A DNA stretch of 64,000 bases from Nageia nagi (GCA_050084985.1 JBITNC010000002.1:5828001-5892000), one strand, 5' to 3'; positions 35,506-48,182 are shown, counted from the first letter of the stretch. Program-made: numbers and translations. The notes: generated by a model not told the origin, from the sequence alone.

Positions 35506-36230
35506 AAGAAATGTAAGATCTAAAGAGTCTTGCACAATGATATGGTGCATGCTTTCATGTAGAAAGGAAACAATATTTCATTTCATTTTTATTAAAAGTG
35601 TTGTTATTAAATATTTGTACAAATAGATAATATTCTTGTTTGCTAACATCATATTGTCAAGTGAATGTAATTGCCTACATATGCAAATAGTGTATTTGTG
35701 AAATCCTCTTTTTTTAATACTATGGAGTCATGGTATATAACTATTTTTCAAGAATCTTGAACAATTTTAGAGTGTAGAGTTGGAGGAGGAGTGCAATAAT
35801 CTCAAATATAAAAGAAGAAATACTTGAAGGAAATATAAAATATTTAGCGTATAATAAATATTATAGAAGGGCTTACAATTAACCCACTACTTTGGTATGA
35901 AGAGAGTAGAGAAACTCTTAATTGTAATTTTCTCTTTCCTTTATCATTTAGTGTAGTCATTTTATTTGGATTCGTTCTATTATCTTGTGCCTATATTTGC
36001 ATCAACAATCTAGGCTCAAATTCTATGTGGTAATTTATTTATAGGTTGATGCAAATTTTGCACTATCCACAGATATAAAAACCAAGAAATTTTGGATCAA
36101 ATTAGACCATTTTTTTTATATTTAACTAAAAATGATTTTCCAAATTTGATTATTGGAATTATTTAGTGATAGAAGTGAAATGTTTAGTTTGTAAGGTTTT
36201 CAAAGATTAATTTTATTTTCTTAAGAGATG
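35506..36230 (+). repeat. 3' flank of PPR unit B
   Basis: Aligns with 43883-44560 downstream of the intact gene (for example gtcttgcacaatga.atggtgcat and gtgatagaagtgaaatg). This extends the duplication well beyond the coding region, so the PPR copies arose by DNA duplication and not by reverse transcription. Confidence 0.8.
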
Positions 36231-36800
36231 TTCTTACGACCATAATTGGAGACCAAGGGAGGTAGCCTATATTTTATCGTAAATATTTTTAACTATTAAT
36301 TTAGTCAAATTTAATTAATTTTATTTTAAAAATTATAAACCATGTAATATCAGCTACACTCTATCTTCATTTATTTGTAATCAATAGTTGGCACCTTATT
36401 ATTTTGATATTTTAATAAGATAATGGAATATGATTATACAATAGTGGTGCTCTTGGATTTGATCTTTTTTGAAGAGAATCAATATAAGAAATGATAAATT
36501 GTGTAATTCACCTACAAGAGCCATATTGTCATAAAAAAAAACTAGAGCAACGAAAATTGCACTGTTTATGTTGACAAACTACTTCCAATATAAATTGGTC
36601 GATACTTATATTATCGTATATAGTGGTTGAATCACTCATAATATACACTTTACATCCAATTTTCAAATAATCCATTTTCTTTAAATGTTGTTGTCTTATA
36701 TAAAGAAATAGTAAACCGTTGGAACCCCTTTTCATTAAATACTAATGATGATAATATTTTCCTCATACAATGAGAAGTCTATGTTTATCAAAAGAATATG

Positions 36801-36897
<97 letters not shown>

Positions 36898-38700
36898 CAA
36901 TATTATAAGAATATTTTTTTGAAGAACCTTACTAATTATACCAAGCATTCCATCATCTACCTCTACACTAACCAAAACATATTAATTACATCTTTATTGC
37001 CTCCAAAGGATGTCACTAAAATATCTTTTAACCAAAATAATTAGTCTCTTTAGCAGCTACAAGTGTTATATCCCAATGCTATTGTAAATAAAATTCTTAA
37101 AAAACATGGCCATGAAGGAGAAATGGATTGAAGATCTTTCAAGGCAGTTCATATCTTCATAATAGATTACGTAGGAAATTTTGGCCAACTCAATGATGAG
37201 AATAATTAAACAAACTAATGACATAGGTGAGCCAACAACCAATACCAAAGTCAAACTACCCAAAGATTCTTCATATGCATAAGCAACATTTGTATGTAGT
37301 TGTTGGAAAATACATCGATAGTCAATGAAAATGAGGGGTCAAATTTGTTTAGTAAATATTGTTATTTATAAGGTGCTTCCATATATATCTCAACAAATTA
37401 TTGAAAATGAAATTATATGTGATTTTTTCTTTTTTTTCTTACATAATTATTTTTAATTTTTTTTATCTCCTACACTCTTTGATTGTTGGTTTAGTGTGTA
37501 ATTTTTTTCTAAGATTATTGTTTTATCTATAGTGCATTTATTTAAATAATATGATCATTATTATTGCTTCCAAGATAGGTTTTTAATTTTGAAAATTCAT
37601 TTTTTTTAAAATATGGAAGGATTTGATTGAAAGTTGTTTATGTAATTATCCATTGAACATGAAAATGATTTAATTTTAAAAAATTAATATTAATATTTGA
37701 AAATTTAAGATTGATTTTCAAGGATAATTTTTAAGAAATTTAATTGTTTCATATAAATAGAAATATGTATTTTTATTTTAAAAATATTATCATACACAAT
37801 TAATCATATTATTTCATGATTAGTGTTCATCAACTATTATTTATTATTATCAAACATTGTTAAGTCTTCTCAAATATTGTCAAGCATCATGAAATTACAT
37901 CATTTATATTTTTTATCTTTATTTTATTTTTTTGATAAAAGGTAAATAATATTATCAAAAAAATAACGAAGGGTTTTGTCCGGACCCAAGAAAATTGGTC
38001 ACAAAATGGTTTTCAAAATAAGAAACTACTACCCAGCTATACCTGGAGATAGCTAACATAATTTTCCAAAATAAAACTACTAAGAAAATAGGTTCAAATG
38101 CTACCCGGTTGTAACCTGTTGGTAGCTCTGATGCAATCTATTCTATGAAATTTATTACTAAAGAATCATTAAGCTATAGCTGAAATGCATCTGAAATACA
38201 ATCCAACTACATCTTCATTCCTAGAACATTTTAATCTAAAAATCCTTTGTTCAATCCAAAAGTGAACCGAGTCTTGTTAATTTGATGTAGAGTATTTACT
38301 TTCTATTTTCTATATCCTATTTGGTGAGTTTCTCTTTAATCTCACCCTAGGAAGGTCTCCCCACATGTCCCTTTTCAACATTTGGTATCTTTCTATGGGT
38401 CATTATTTATCTTTGTGGGATTCCTTCTCTATTCAGGTCATCTTCTTGTTGTGTTGTTGTTGCTTGACTATCTACAGTCCTTGTTTTTTTTATCACTCTC
38501 TTAATTCTTTCTCTTTCTTCCCCTACCATGACTTCCATGTCTAATGTTTCATTTTCTAGAAATTATTATTTGAAATATGTTACTTCTTTGTCCATTCCTT
38601 CAAAAATTGCTAACACCTTAAAGGGGTTTGTTGTGGGTGTTTCTTTCCATTGGACTCCCTTTAGAGTTGACTATTTTCCTGTTGAGGTTCATTTTGTCTG
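36231..38700. other. Intergenic AT-rich sequence
   Basis: Apart from the microsatellite at 36801-36891 I see no gene, repeat pair or domain. Apparent frames across the microsatellite are runs of tyrosine-isoleucine and are meaningless. Confidence 0.55.
36801..36891. repeat. Compound microsatellite (CT)13 (TA)about 32
   Basis: CT repeats at 36801-36826 are followed by TA repeats to 36891, uninterrupted. Likely hypervariable. Confidence 0.98.
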
Positions 38701-38799
38701 TATTTCAATCATATTTTTCCCTTCATTCCTTCGATTTTTCCATGCTTTTTATTTCTGGAATGTATTCCACCCTTTCTTTTCTTATTTTTCTTGAGTCTC

Positions 38800-39560
38800 C
38801 TTTTTTTATTTTTCTTTTTCCCTCTTTTCTTCACCCCTCTTCTTCTTTTATAGGTAATCCTTTGCATAGTGCTCATAAATCTTACAAATGTCAAATTATA
38901 CTGGCAAGTTTTCATACTCAATTAGTTGCTCTCTTCCATCTTTTATTTTTAATTTTATCTCCTTCATTAAGGGTTTGGAAATATCTAAATTAGCCATGAA
39001 TCTTGCATATGTATATTTAAGTTTTAGTCTTGTTGCTCTCTCAATTATGACAAGGGATCTAATTACTTTCGAAATTCCTATTATTACACATGAGTGCCAA
39101 CATAATGGATGAAGTCCAGGTAGTCAGAACCATGTTGGAATGAGATTGAAATTTTCTCCCATCACTTGATAATTAATCCTTTCTTCCCAAGGAACAATGG
39201 GCCCATTTCAATCACTTTTTATAGGTATTCATCGAATTGGAACTTGAATAGAAAGAATTCTCTTGGTAGTGCAATTAGGAAAACCAAACCTTTTGTGCAC
39301 CATCTTGCATTCATCCAACTTTGAATCATATCCAAAGGGGATCATACCCTAACAAAGTAACTAACAAGGGCTATTTTTAGCCCATCCTCTTCCTTCTTTG
39401 TTATAGTTTTCAGAATTCTTATACTAATCTCATCTTCGAAGATTTTTGGTTCCAATACCATCTTGATTGCTTCCTCTACAAATGGTTTTTCTTGTATTAA
39501 AATGTTTTTCCATTCCTTGGTGGGCTTTGGTTTAGGTCGCATTCTAGATTTATTCATCAC
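38800..39560 (-). pseudogene. DUF4283 / CCHC-type domain relic, non-LTR-associated
   Basis: On the minus strand a decayed frame starts KPKPTKEWKNILIQEKPF. It passes through SPLDMIQSWMNARWCTKG, FFLFKFQFDEYL and GPLFLGKKGLIIKWW, then ISKPLMKEIKLKIKDGREQ and YENLPV. This series fits the DUF4283 domain followed by a CCHC_4 zinc finger, usually the first protein of plant LINE-type elements or a domesticated derivative. Several stops interrupt it and only one or two zinc-finger ligands survive. A lysine-rich tail continues to about 38700. Confidence 0.6.
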
Positions 39561-41548
39561 ATTTTGAACATCGTTTAATTACATTTTGATAAGATTATAG
39601 CTTTGCTAAATTATAATTTGCTTAATAACAACCTCTCGCACTTTCAAAACAATTTGCCTGCACTTCTATTACTCCTCGGTGGTGCTTCTGTTACTCTTCG
39701 CTCGCATCTTGGAAATTTATTTAATTTTTAATTTTTATGTATTTCAATAATCAATTATTTAAGAAGGGATACACAATTCACATATCTAATTCTTGAAATT
39801 CAAACTAAGTAGGTGCACAACATAATTCCCTAATTAGAAGTCATATTTATAAAGGAAATAAAGTCACTAAAAGCTTTATATAGGATCACACTACAATTTA
39901 GTCCATGCATTAGATTTCAATTCTAAGTAACCGATTGTTGTATTATTTATATTTATATAACTAACAAGATATCAATTATTTTATCATTTTATATTTATTT
40001 AAGAAAAGCAAAAAATCTCTAAAGCTAACGATATTGTTGGGTTATCTATCTACATTGCATAGAGAGTTTGGACATAGAGTTTTACTACTAAGACAAGGTT
40101 ATATCGATGCATATAATTGATCACATAGGGAAGATGATAGGTATATTGTCTCTAATCTGTCTCTCAATAATATTTGGCCCTAGGTTTGATCCAATAATCT
40201 AAATATCAACTCAATACAGTCTTTATCTTTTATATCTTAAGTTATTATTATCAAGTAATGTACTAAACATTGCTATATTATTATCTCATTCTTTATTGTT
40301 TGTTGCATATTTTGCTTAAATTAGCTTATAAGACTAATTTAAAAATCAACAAAACTCATCTTTAATAAATGGTTTATGCCTAACTTGACTATCTTTACTC
40401 TAAAGTGAATCTTATATGCTAACTAATGCCTTTAACTATGCCATTAATACCATCCTTAATAAACATAAATACTAGGTTACATACCATTCAAGATCTCTTA
40501 ACAATACTTTATGAGAAAGAACTATACACCTTTATATATGGCAACACTATATAATAAGCAAATTCTTCATTCATGATAGTTACCATCCTCTAAATCGTGA
40601 AGATAAAAACAAATTGAAAACTAAAATCTATGAAATAAATAACATATTTACAATAGTTATTCCTTATTATCAAAAATAAGGGAAAGAAGGTAAACAATCA
40701 TACCTCTTACAAACTTACATCATATCACTAAATAGATTAACACACTTCATGGAGTGGATTGACTGGTACCTTTTTTATCATAAGTTCACATAAATTTACA
40801 CTAACCTTTCTCAAAATCTACAAATTATCAATGTTTATATTCTAACACTCTTCAATAAGCTTTATTATGTTTATAATCCATTCAGTAAAGCTCTTTCTAT
40901 ATAGAAAAGCTCAAGAAAAAATTTACTACCAATTTTTATATAAGCTTATTGCTTCTATTAAGGGGGTCAAACATCCTTAAGAAACTTATAGCTTCATGAA
41001 AACATAAAGAAGTCAATTCATCAATATTCTTCATTATGCTTTACCATCCATATCTCCAACAGCCTTCCCACCTCCATAAACTTATTTCTGATCAACATTA
41101 GAGCACTTCTTTACGTTTATCATTAAAACAATGTAGTCAATCTCTTATTACCACTTTTTTCACGTACACTAACATTCCATCGATTTTAGATATTAAAAAC
41201 TATTAAACAACTTCTTTTGATTTACCCCTAGGTAGCTCAATCCACCCTCTCCTCTCAACCCTAAGCTCTTTGTCATTATTATTAATTCTTTGACAAGATC
41301 TCCCATGATGACTAACATAATAGTTGATGGCGCTCTAAATTTATTCTACATTTCAAGGATCTTAAAATCAAGGTTAGCAACTTCTTCACATTACATTTAC
41401 TCTCTGCAATCGAAATCATATTTTAGCAGATGTAGAAAAAGATGACAATAAATCCCAACTCAACCTCCTTCGGTTTTGAAGGCGATGGTCTTTTGTTGCC
41501 CGCGTTTTCGGAGTTATACAATTTGATCACTTTACGCACCAACATGAT
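39561..41548. other. Upstream region of the PPR gene
   Basis: AT-rich with no other gene seen. Directly before the PPR start is a two-codon upstream frame, ATG ATA TGA at 41544-41552, which overlaps the gene's ATG at 41549 in another frame. No convincing TATA box was identified close to the gene. Confidence 0.5.
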
Positions 41549-43882
41549 ATGAATATCACGCTCACTCAACTCTGTCGAGACGGACGGTTGAAGTACGCAA
41601 TACACATTTTGCTTACTACAAATACAGAGACACACTACTCTCTACGCTCTTCAACATGGCTTCAACTCCTGCAGACCTGCATCGCCAACAATGCCCTTCC
41701 AGAGGGCAAACTCCTCCATTTGCTCATCAATTGCATTGGACTTCAATTTGGCCCGTCCACCAAAAAATTTCTGCGAAACAGACTTATGCACATGTATATC
41801 AACTGCGGAAGTTTGGCGGACTCCCGCGACATTTTCGACTGTATGACCGAACGAGACATCTTCTCATGGAATATGATAATATCAGGTTACCAAAGACATG
41901 GCTTTCCTCGACAGGCATTGACACTGTTTCACCAAATGCAACAAACAGCAGCAGTAGTCCAACCAGATCAATTCACCTTTCCCAGCGTCCTCAAAGCATG
42001 CAACAAAGTGGGAGATTTGCAACAGGGTTTATACATACATCAAAGACTCTTTAAGAGCGGATTTCTGTCAGATGTTGTGATTGTCAGTGCCCTTGTAGAC
42101 ATGTATGCAAAATGTGGAAGCATAGAGAAGGCACGCGAATTGTTTGATAAGATGTATGATGCAGACACAGTTACATGGAATGCAATGATCGCAGGATATG
42201 CACAAAACGGATACGTTGAAAGGGCCCGTGAATTGTTTGACAAAATGGCTCAGCGAGATGTAGTCTCATGGACTGCAATGATCGCAGGATATGCACAAAA
42301 TGGGTTTTCTGAAAAGGCTTTAGAGACTTTTAAGCAGATGCAATTGTCAGGTGTAAAGCCAAACTCTACAACCTTTGCAAGCATTCTTCCAGCATGTGCC
42401 ACCATGGGAGCTCTAGAAGAAGGTATGGACATCCATCAAAGAGTAGTTGGAAATGGTTTCTCATCGAATTTTTTGATTGTGAATGCCCTTATAGACATGT
42501 ATGCAAAATGTGGAAGAATACACAAGGCCCGGAAATTGTTTGACAAGATGCATGGTGCAGACACAGTTTCATGGACTGCACTGATCGCAGGATATGCACA
42601 AAACGGATACGTTGAAAGGGCTCGTGAATTGTTTGACAAAATGCCTCACCGAGATGTAGTCTCATGGACTGCAATGATCGCAGGATATGCACAAAATGGG
42701 TTTTCTGAGAAGGCTCTTGAGACTTTTAAGCAGATGCAATTGCAAGGTGTAAAACCACACTCTGCAACCTTTGCCAGCATTCTTCCAGCATGTGCCACCA
42801 TGGGAGCTCTAGAAGAAGGTATGGACATCCATCAAAGAGTAGTTGAGAATGGTTTTTCATCTGATATTGTGGTTGTGAATGCCCTGACAGACATGTATGC
42901 AAAATGTGGAACAATACACAAGGCCCGGGAATTATTTGACAAGATGCATGATGCAAACACAGTTTCATGGAATACAATGATTGGAGGATATGCAATTCAT
43001 GGCTACAGCAAGGATGCCCTTACACTCTTTGATCTGATGAAGCACTTGGGAACCAACCCTAACAGCATAACCTTTTTATGTGTTCTACTTGCATGCAGTC
43101 ATGCAGGTCTAGTGAATGAGGGCTGTAAATACTTGAATAGTATGAATGATTCTTATTGCATTATTCCTGAGATGAATCATTATACATGCATTGTTGACCT
43201 TCTTGGCCGTGCAGGCTATCTTGAGGAATCTTTTAACTTCATTGTCAAGATGCCCATAAAGCCTGACTCGGATGTGTGGACGTGTCTGCTTGGTGCTTCT
43301 AGATCACATAAGAATGTAGGAATAGGGGAATTTGTGGCAGCAATCCTTTTTTTGTTGGAGCCTAAAATTTCTTCATCCTGTGTTCTTCTTTCAAATATTT
43401 ATGCTGAAGTGGGCAGCTGGGATGATGTTCAAAGAGTGAGGACATTGATGAAAGATAGAGGAATCAAGAAGATACCTGGATGTAGTTGGATTGAAGTTGA
43501 CAAAAGGGTACATGCTTTTCTTGTAGGAGACAGATCACACCCACAAACACAGGAGATCTATGGAAAATTGGAGAAATTGTCGAGTGAGATGAAGGCAGCA
43601 GGGTATATTCCAAATACAATACCTACGTTGCATGATGTGGAGGTTGATGATAAAGAATTGATTCTCTGCCAGCATAGCGAAAAGTTGGCAATTGCGTTCG
43701 GTTTGTTAAGGACTCCCCCAGGAACTGTTATTAGAGTTGTGAAGAACCTTCGAGTATGCGATGAATGCCATACTGCGATCAAGTTTATCTCCAAGATTGT
43801 TGCAAGGGACATTGTTGTGAGGGATGCAAACCGATTCCATCATTTCAAACATGGAGAATGTTCTTGTGGAAATTATTGGTGA
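41549..43882 (+). CDS. PLS-class pentatricopeptide repeat protein with E and DYW domains
   Basis: 777 residues, no intron. Proteins of this class bind organellar RNA through their repeats, and the DYW domain deaminates a specific cytidine to uridine in mitochondria or plastids. Repeats begin near residue 85 and run to about 560, with the repeating signatures DMYAKCG, A.ELFDKM, VSWTAMIAGYAQNG and GVKP. An E region follows (GCSWIEVDKRVHAFLVGD, then a GYIPNT box). The DYW domain has HSE at 709-711 and CDEC at 737-740, the zinc and catalytic residues, and ends CSCGNYW where the canonical end is DYW. The N-terminus is short with no clear transit peptide, so the organelle is uncertain. Internal repeats at 42088-42999 are nearly identical. 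It is the only intact unit of a tandem PPR family. The RNA target is unknown. Confidence 0.95.
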   Translation: MNITLTQLCRDGRLKYAIHILLTTNTETHYSLRSSTWLQLLQTCIANNALPEGKLLHLLINCIGLQFGPSTKKFLRNRLMHMYINCGSLADSRDIFDCMTERDIFSWNMIISGYQRHGFPRQALTLFHQMQQTAAVVQPDQFTFPSVLKACNKVGDLQQGLYIHQRLFKSGFLSDVVIVSALVDMYAKCGSIEKARELFDKMYDADTVTWNAMIAGYAQNGYVERARELFDKMAQRDVVSWTAMIAGYAQNGFSEKALETFKQMQLSGVKPNSTTFASILPACATMGALEEGMDIHQRVVGNGFSSNFLIVNALIDMYAKCGRIHKARKLFDKMHGADTVSWTALIAGYAQNGYVERARELFDKMPHRDVVSWTAMIAGYAQNGFSEKALETFKQMQLQGVKPHSATFASILPACATMGALEEGMDIHQRVVENGFSSDIVVVNALTDMYAKCGTIHKARELFDKMHDANTVSWNTMIGGYAIHGYSKDALTLFDLMKHLGTNPNSITFLCVLLACSHAGLVNEGCKYLNSMNDSYCIIPEMNHYTCIVDLLGRAGYLEESFNFIVKMPIKPDSDVWTCLLGASRSHKNVGIGEFVAAILFLLEPKISSSCVLLSNIYAEVGSWDDVQRVRTLMKDRGIKKIPGCSWIEVDKRVHAFLVGDRSHPQTQEIYGKLEKLSSEMKAAGYIPNTIPTLHDVEVDDKELILCQHSEKLAIAFGLLRTPPGTVIRVVKNLRVCDECHTAIKFISKIVARDIVVRDANRFHHFKHGECSCGNYW
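42088..42999 (+). repeat. Intragenic 396-bp tandem duplication within the PPR array
   Basis: Units start at about 42088, 42484 and 42880 (the third is partial). Each full unit encodes 132 residues, several PPR motifs, and the two full units match at most bases, with long identical stretches such as caggatatgcacaaaa. This indicates recent duplication or gene conversion within the gene. Confidence 0.9.
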
Positions 43883-44720
43883 TGCAAAGTAATGCAAGAA
43901 CTAAATAGTCTTGCACAATGACATGGTGCATACTTTCAGGTAGAAAGGAAACCATGTTTCATACAAATTTTTCAAAAAGGGCTATTATTAAATATTTGTA
44001 CGAATAGACAATGTTGATGATTGCTGACATCAAAGTCAAGTGAAGGTAATTGCCCACGAATATTGATGCGGTATTTGTGAAAGCCTTGTTTTAATAGTGC
44101 GGAGTCATGATATGAACTTACCATGAACTAATTTTCTCGAATCCTGTACAACTGTAGAGTGAAGAGTTGGAGAAGAGGTGCAAAAATGGCAAAGATGAAA
44201 GGAGAAATACATAAGGAAATAGAAAACACTCCATGAACAATAAATGTTAGAGAAGGGCTTACAATACCCCTGTACTTTGGTATTAAGAAAGTACAGCAAT
44301 TCTTAATTGTACTTTGCTCTGGCCTTTATCATTTTGTCCAGTCGTTTTGTTTATAATCATTCAATTACCTTGTGCCTATGTTTGCATCGGCCATCTAGGC
44401 CCAAATTCTGAAGGCAGATTTTACACTGTTGATAGATAAAAATAACTGGTGTAATTAAACCATGCTTTGTATATTTAACTATAAAGAATGATTGTCTAGA
44501 TTTGATTATTGGAATTCTTTAGTGATAGAAGTAAAAAGTCTGATCTATAAGGCTTTCAAAGTACCATTTTATTATATAATCATATAAATTTGATTTGCTA
44601 CTGACACATAAGATAAACGAGTTTCTTATCAGAAAATTCATGACATTTATAAATGAAAAATAATTAAAACATAAAATGTTTTAAGTAATGAATATATATT
44701 TCTAAAATTACAATCGAACA
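43883..44720 (+). other. 3' flank of the intact PPR gene
   Basis: Homologous to 35506-36230 and to 25325-25810. It probably includes the 3' untranslated region; an exact poly(A) site cannot be set. No other gene was seen to 45259. Confidence 0.7.
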
Positions 44721-45259
44721 TGAAGAGCCAAAATATCATATTATTTGTATGTTTTTCATCAATAACTAACTATATTAAATTTTATAAAATTTCATTATTA
44801 AATTAATTATTTTAAATGTTTAGCATATATAAATCAAAATCTTATCAAATTCATTTCACCAAACAAATTACTATTTATTCGCTTCTCCTGTCATATTTCT
44901 GACGTTAACAATTTCGCACTGCCAACAATTTCGAAGTCCGGCTATGTGTTTAATTGGGACTTTGGAATATAGAACAATAGCATATGTAAATATACCAAAA
45001 TACATTTTGATAGATCCAAATCCATATTGAAGTTTTGATGGTCAAACAACGGAGAAAAATAATTTGCATTCGGATAGAAGCTAGGAAAGAGAAATTGGAA
45101 GATCGGAACCCAATAGTGAATGACATCAACAAAGAATGCAAAAATATCTAGGAACCCAGGGAAGTATTGTATATGGAATATATCCTCCTGCCTATGTTGG
45201 CTTCCTATGTTGTAAAAAAAATCTCTAATAGCAGACCTTGATCATAGATATATTTTCAA

Positions 45260-45390
45260 AACCTTCATATCTGATTACAATTCTTCATATCTAATCTCAA
45301 ACTTCAAATTTGATCTCAAACCTTCAGATTTATCACAAACTTTAGATTTGATCATATACCTTCAAATTTGATCACAAACTTCAAATCTCC
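45260..45390. repeat. About 20-bp minisatellite next to the LINE relic
   Basis: Six to seven degenerate copies of a unit like cttcaaatttgatcacaaac. It lies at the 3' side of the minus-strand LINE relic, possibly as part of its tail. Confidence 0.75.
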
Positions 45391-46800
45391 AGTTTTCATT
45401 CGCTTAGAATTGGGTGGAGGCTGAGACCAATGACGAGGAGAATTCTCCAGAATAACACCATGAGCCATACGTCGAGGAGGAGTTGGGGTTTGATTGTGTG
45501 AACGATGCGTAGAACCACCTTGATACTGTACTTGGTGAGGAGGAAACTCATCAAGCTGGACACAACTAATGGTGTAAGGTGCATCCCCCAATGGTCGAAC
45601 AAATTACATAAGTGTTGAACCTCCACATTGATCATTTCCACCTGAACAATAATCTGCAACTAGCAATCATAGAAAATAACATATTTATTAGGGAGAGTGA
45701 AAGAAATCGAAGCCTCTTCTCGATCGAACATAATATTATTTCTAGTTTTCCACAAATGATAGAGAATGCTTATTTTGAAAATATGTCAAACTTCACCTAA
45801 GGGTTTTATAAAAAACAAGAGGATCTCCTAAGATAGCATGAACCCAAGAGGAAGGGGAAGATAAGAAAGGGTTGAGAAAAGGAAAGAATCCACTCCCATG
45901 CTTGCTTAGCTCTACCACAAAACCAGAAAACATGGGTGAAAATTTTAGGTTCTTAACAATAGGGAAAAGAAGTGTTTGGAACACCCAAATACACGTCTAT
46001 GAACAATAGGAAGACCCTGATGGATAAGACTACAGAAAAAGAAACTTTGTTTAGGTTTAATATACTTAGCCCAGGAAACAAAAAACCACAAAGACCACCT
46101 TGAATTAGAAGAAATAAGATCCCACCAAAGGTTAAGCATATCAAATATAGGGACATTGGGAGACAGTCAATAATAACCATGATGAGGTCTGTACTTGACC
46201 AAATTCATGTTTTTTAAGCGATAACCAATCAGACCACCACAAATTTTGAAAATGATTTCCAATTTTAGTCCAAACTGAGAAAGGAGTCTTGTCCACGACC
46301 ACATCAAAAGTAGCTTTATCATCTATTTTAAGATTTTAAGTTCTTCGAAACTCTTCCCAAGGGTACCAATTCTTAGTTTGATGATGAAAAAATTGCAGAA
46401 GCGAATCAATTCCTTTCTTATGGAAACACAAGGCTAAAACCCATTGGAGTTTAGCAAGAGGTAAACCCTCAATTGAAACAAGAAGTGACCACCAAAAATT
46501 AAGGGAGGCAAGTGAAACGCTTGTCGACTTACTTTGCATATGTTAAGTAAGCCAAGGCTTAAGAGCTTCCTAGGCCTTCCAAATACTCCTGATGATAAAT
46601 GATCATAAGATTTTAATGGTAACTAGAGCAGTGAGGAGAGTTTGAAAACTTAGCCCTTTCCAATCCTTTTTTCCAAAAGGAAGCCCTAAAGAAATACAAT
46701 GTCGAACAAGAATCTTCCAAGCTGAATCTTGAGGATCTTGAGACCTATGCATTATATGGATTAAGCTAGCATAGGCTGGATTAGTAAATTCCATACCATA
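45391..46800 (-). pseudogene. LINE (non-LTR retrotransposon) reverse transcriptase C-terminus relic
   Basis: Minus-strand frames read GLPFGKKDWKGLSFQTLL, then WWSLLVSIEGLPLAKLQW, NLKIDDKATFDVVVDKTPF, QNLWWSDWLSL and VSWAKYIKPKQSFFF-type segments, ending with RVFGCSKHFF and HGSGFFPFLNPFLSSPSSW. This matches the region after the reverse transcriptase of plant L1-type LINEs, including the zf-RVT area. The catalytic part lies upstream and is absent. Frameshifts and stops are frequent. Confidence 0.72.
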
Positions 46801-47059
46801 TTTAATTTATTGTACGTATATGACTATTTGTGAAATCCAAGGAAATCTTTTCTTTCTTAAATGCTATTTTATTCAATGACAATTGAGTAGCATGCCAGCA
46901 TTAACTCTTGACTAAGTTGAATTAAAGTTGATAGCTAAGCAGTACGTCGATATTAATTCTTAATAATAATGAATTAAATTTGATCATTAAAGGCTATTTA
47001 CCTTTTTTTTTTTAAAACTATGCAAATTTTTTTTGAAATATTTACACTATACAATGCCT

Positions 47060-48182
47060 TGCAGGGAATAAAAGCTTACCTTATCACCCAATAATATATT
47101 AAATAGATCTCGTTGATGGGAATATGTAATTCCCAGGATCCGATAACATCTTGCATCTTGAATGCATTATTTTGCATGGCCTAGGTAATGATGTAAGGCC
47201 TGCTCTAAAGAGAGTCAAATTTTTGGTATCTTTCGGGTTTTGCTCTTTCCTCATCCCATTTGAGGACAATATCACCCGGTTCAAACTTCACTCGAGAAGA
47301 CTTTTTCTTATCAAACCACCTCTTAACGATGTGCTGGCGATGCTAAAATAACTCATATGCTTTGTTTTGATCTTCCTCCAATTTTAGGAGTTGATTATAT
47401 CTGAACTGTAGTGGTTCAAAGCTATGGTCTTCCATTTCTTGTAGGATTTTCAAAGCTGGTAACTCCATGTGTACTGGAAACATAGGTCTTTTACCATATA
47501 CCAATGCATATGAGGATGTCCTTATTGCTGATTTTATACTAATCCTATCAGCCCATAATGCATAGTTCATTTGTGTATGCCATTGCCTGGGATGCCCTTC
47601 AATTATTCTCTTGATGATCTAGATCAGATTTTTGTTAGTTGATTCAGCTAACCCATTACCTTATGGGTAATAGTTTGAAGACAATAACCAGTAAATTCCA
47701 TATTGAGCTACAAAACTTGATAGATTGTCTCCAATAAATGCTAGACTATTGTCAAACACTATAGTTTGTGGAATTCCAAAGCGGGTGATTATCCTTTTAA
47801 TCATTTCTATCATCACTTCTTGATCTGCATTTTTGCATGGTATAGCCTCTGACCATCTAGTAAAGTAATCTATTGTAGTCAAAATAAACTTGTGGCCTAT
47901 CGAGGAATTTGGGTTTATGACACTAATGAAATCCATACCCCATTGTTGAAAAGGCTCTTCGATTACCATAGGTTTGAGAGGCATTGTAACTTGTTTTCTC
48001 TTTTCCACAAATCTGTTACACTTATCACATTTTTGGGTAATCTTGAATGAATCCTGAAATATAGTGGGCCAATAATATCTAGCTTGTAATACCTTTACTT
48101 TTGTAGTTGATCCACTGTAATGCCCACTAGAGAATCCATAATGAAATTCATGCAATATTCTACGGGATTCATCTTGAGTCAA
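47060..48182 (-). pseudogene. G3 integrase
   Basis: A zinc-binding region is followed by the core: KCDKCNRF, then FQQWGMDFISVI with the first aspartate, then TIVFDNSLAF with the second aspartate (the usual DNG is DNS), then AESTNKNL with the glutamate. A C-terminal FDKKKSSRVKFEPGDIVLKW segment follows. The frames at 47661-48182 and 47343-47570 are separated by stops. Confidence 0.88.

Noticed and set aside
36745-37044. Frames with long YI repeats
   Set aside because: Translation of the CT/TA microsatellite.
38528-38993. Two overlapping plus-strand frames rich in F and S
   Set aside because: Mirror of the lysine-rich tail of the minus-strand DUF4283 relic; no motif.
42040-43897. Minus-strand frames across the PPR gene
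   Set aside because: Antisense shadows of the repeated PPR codons.
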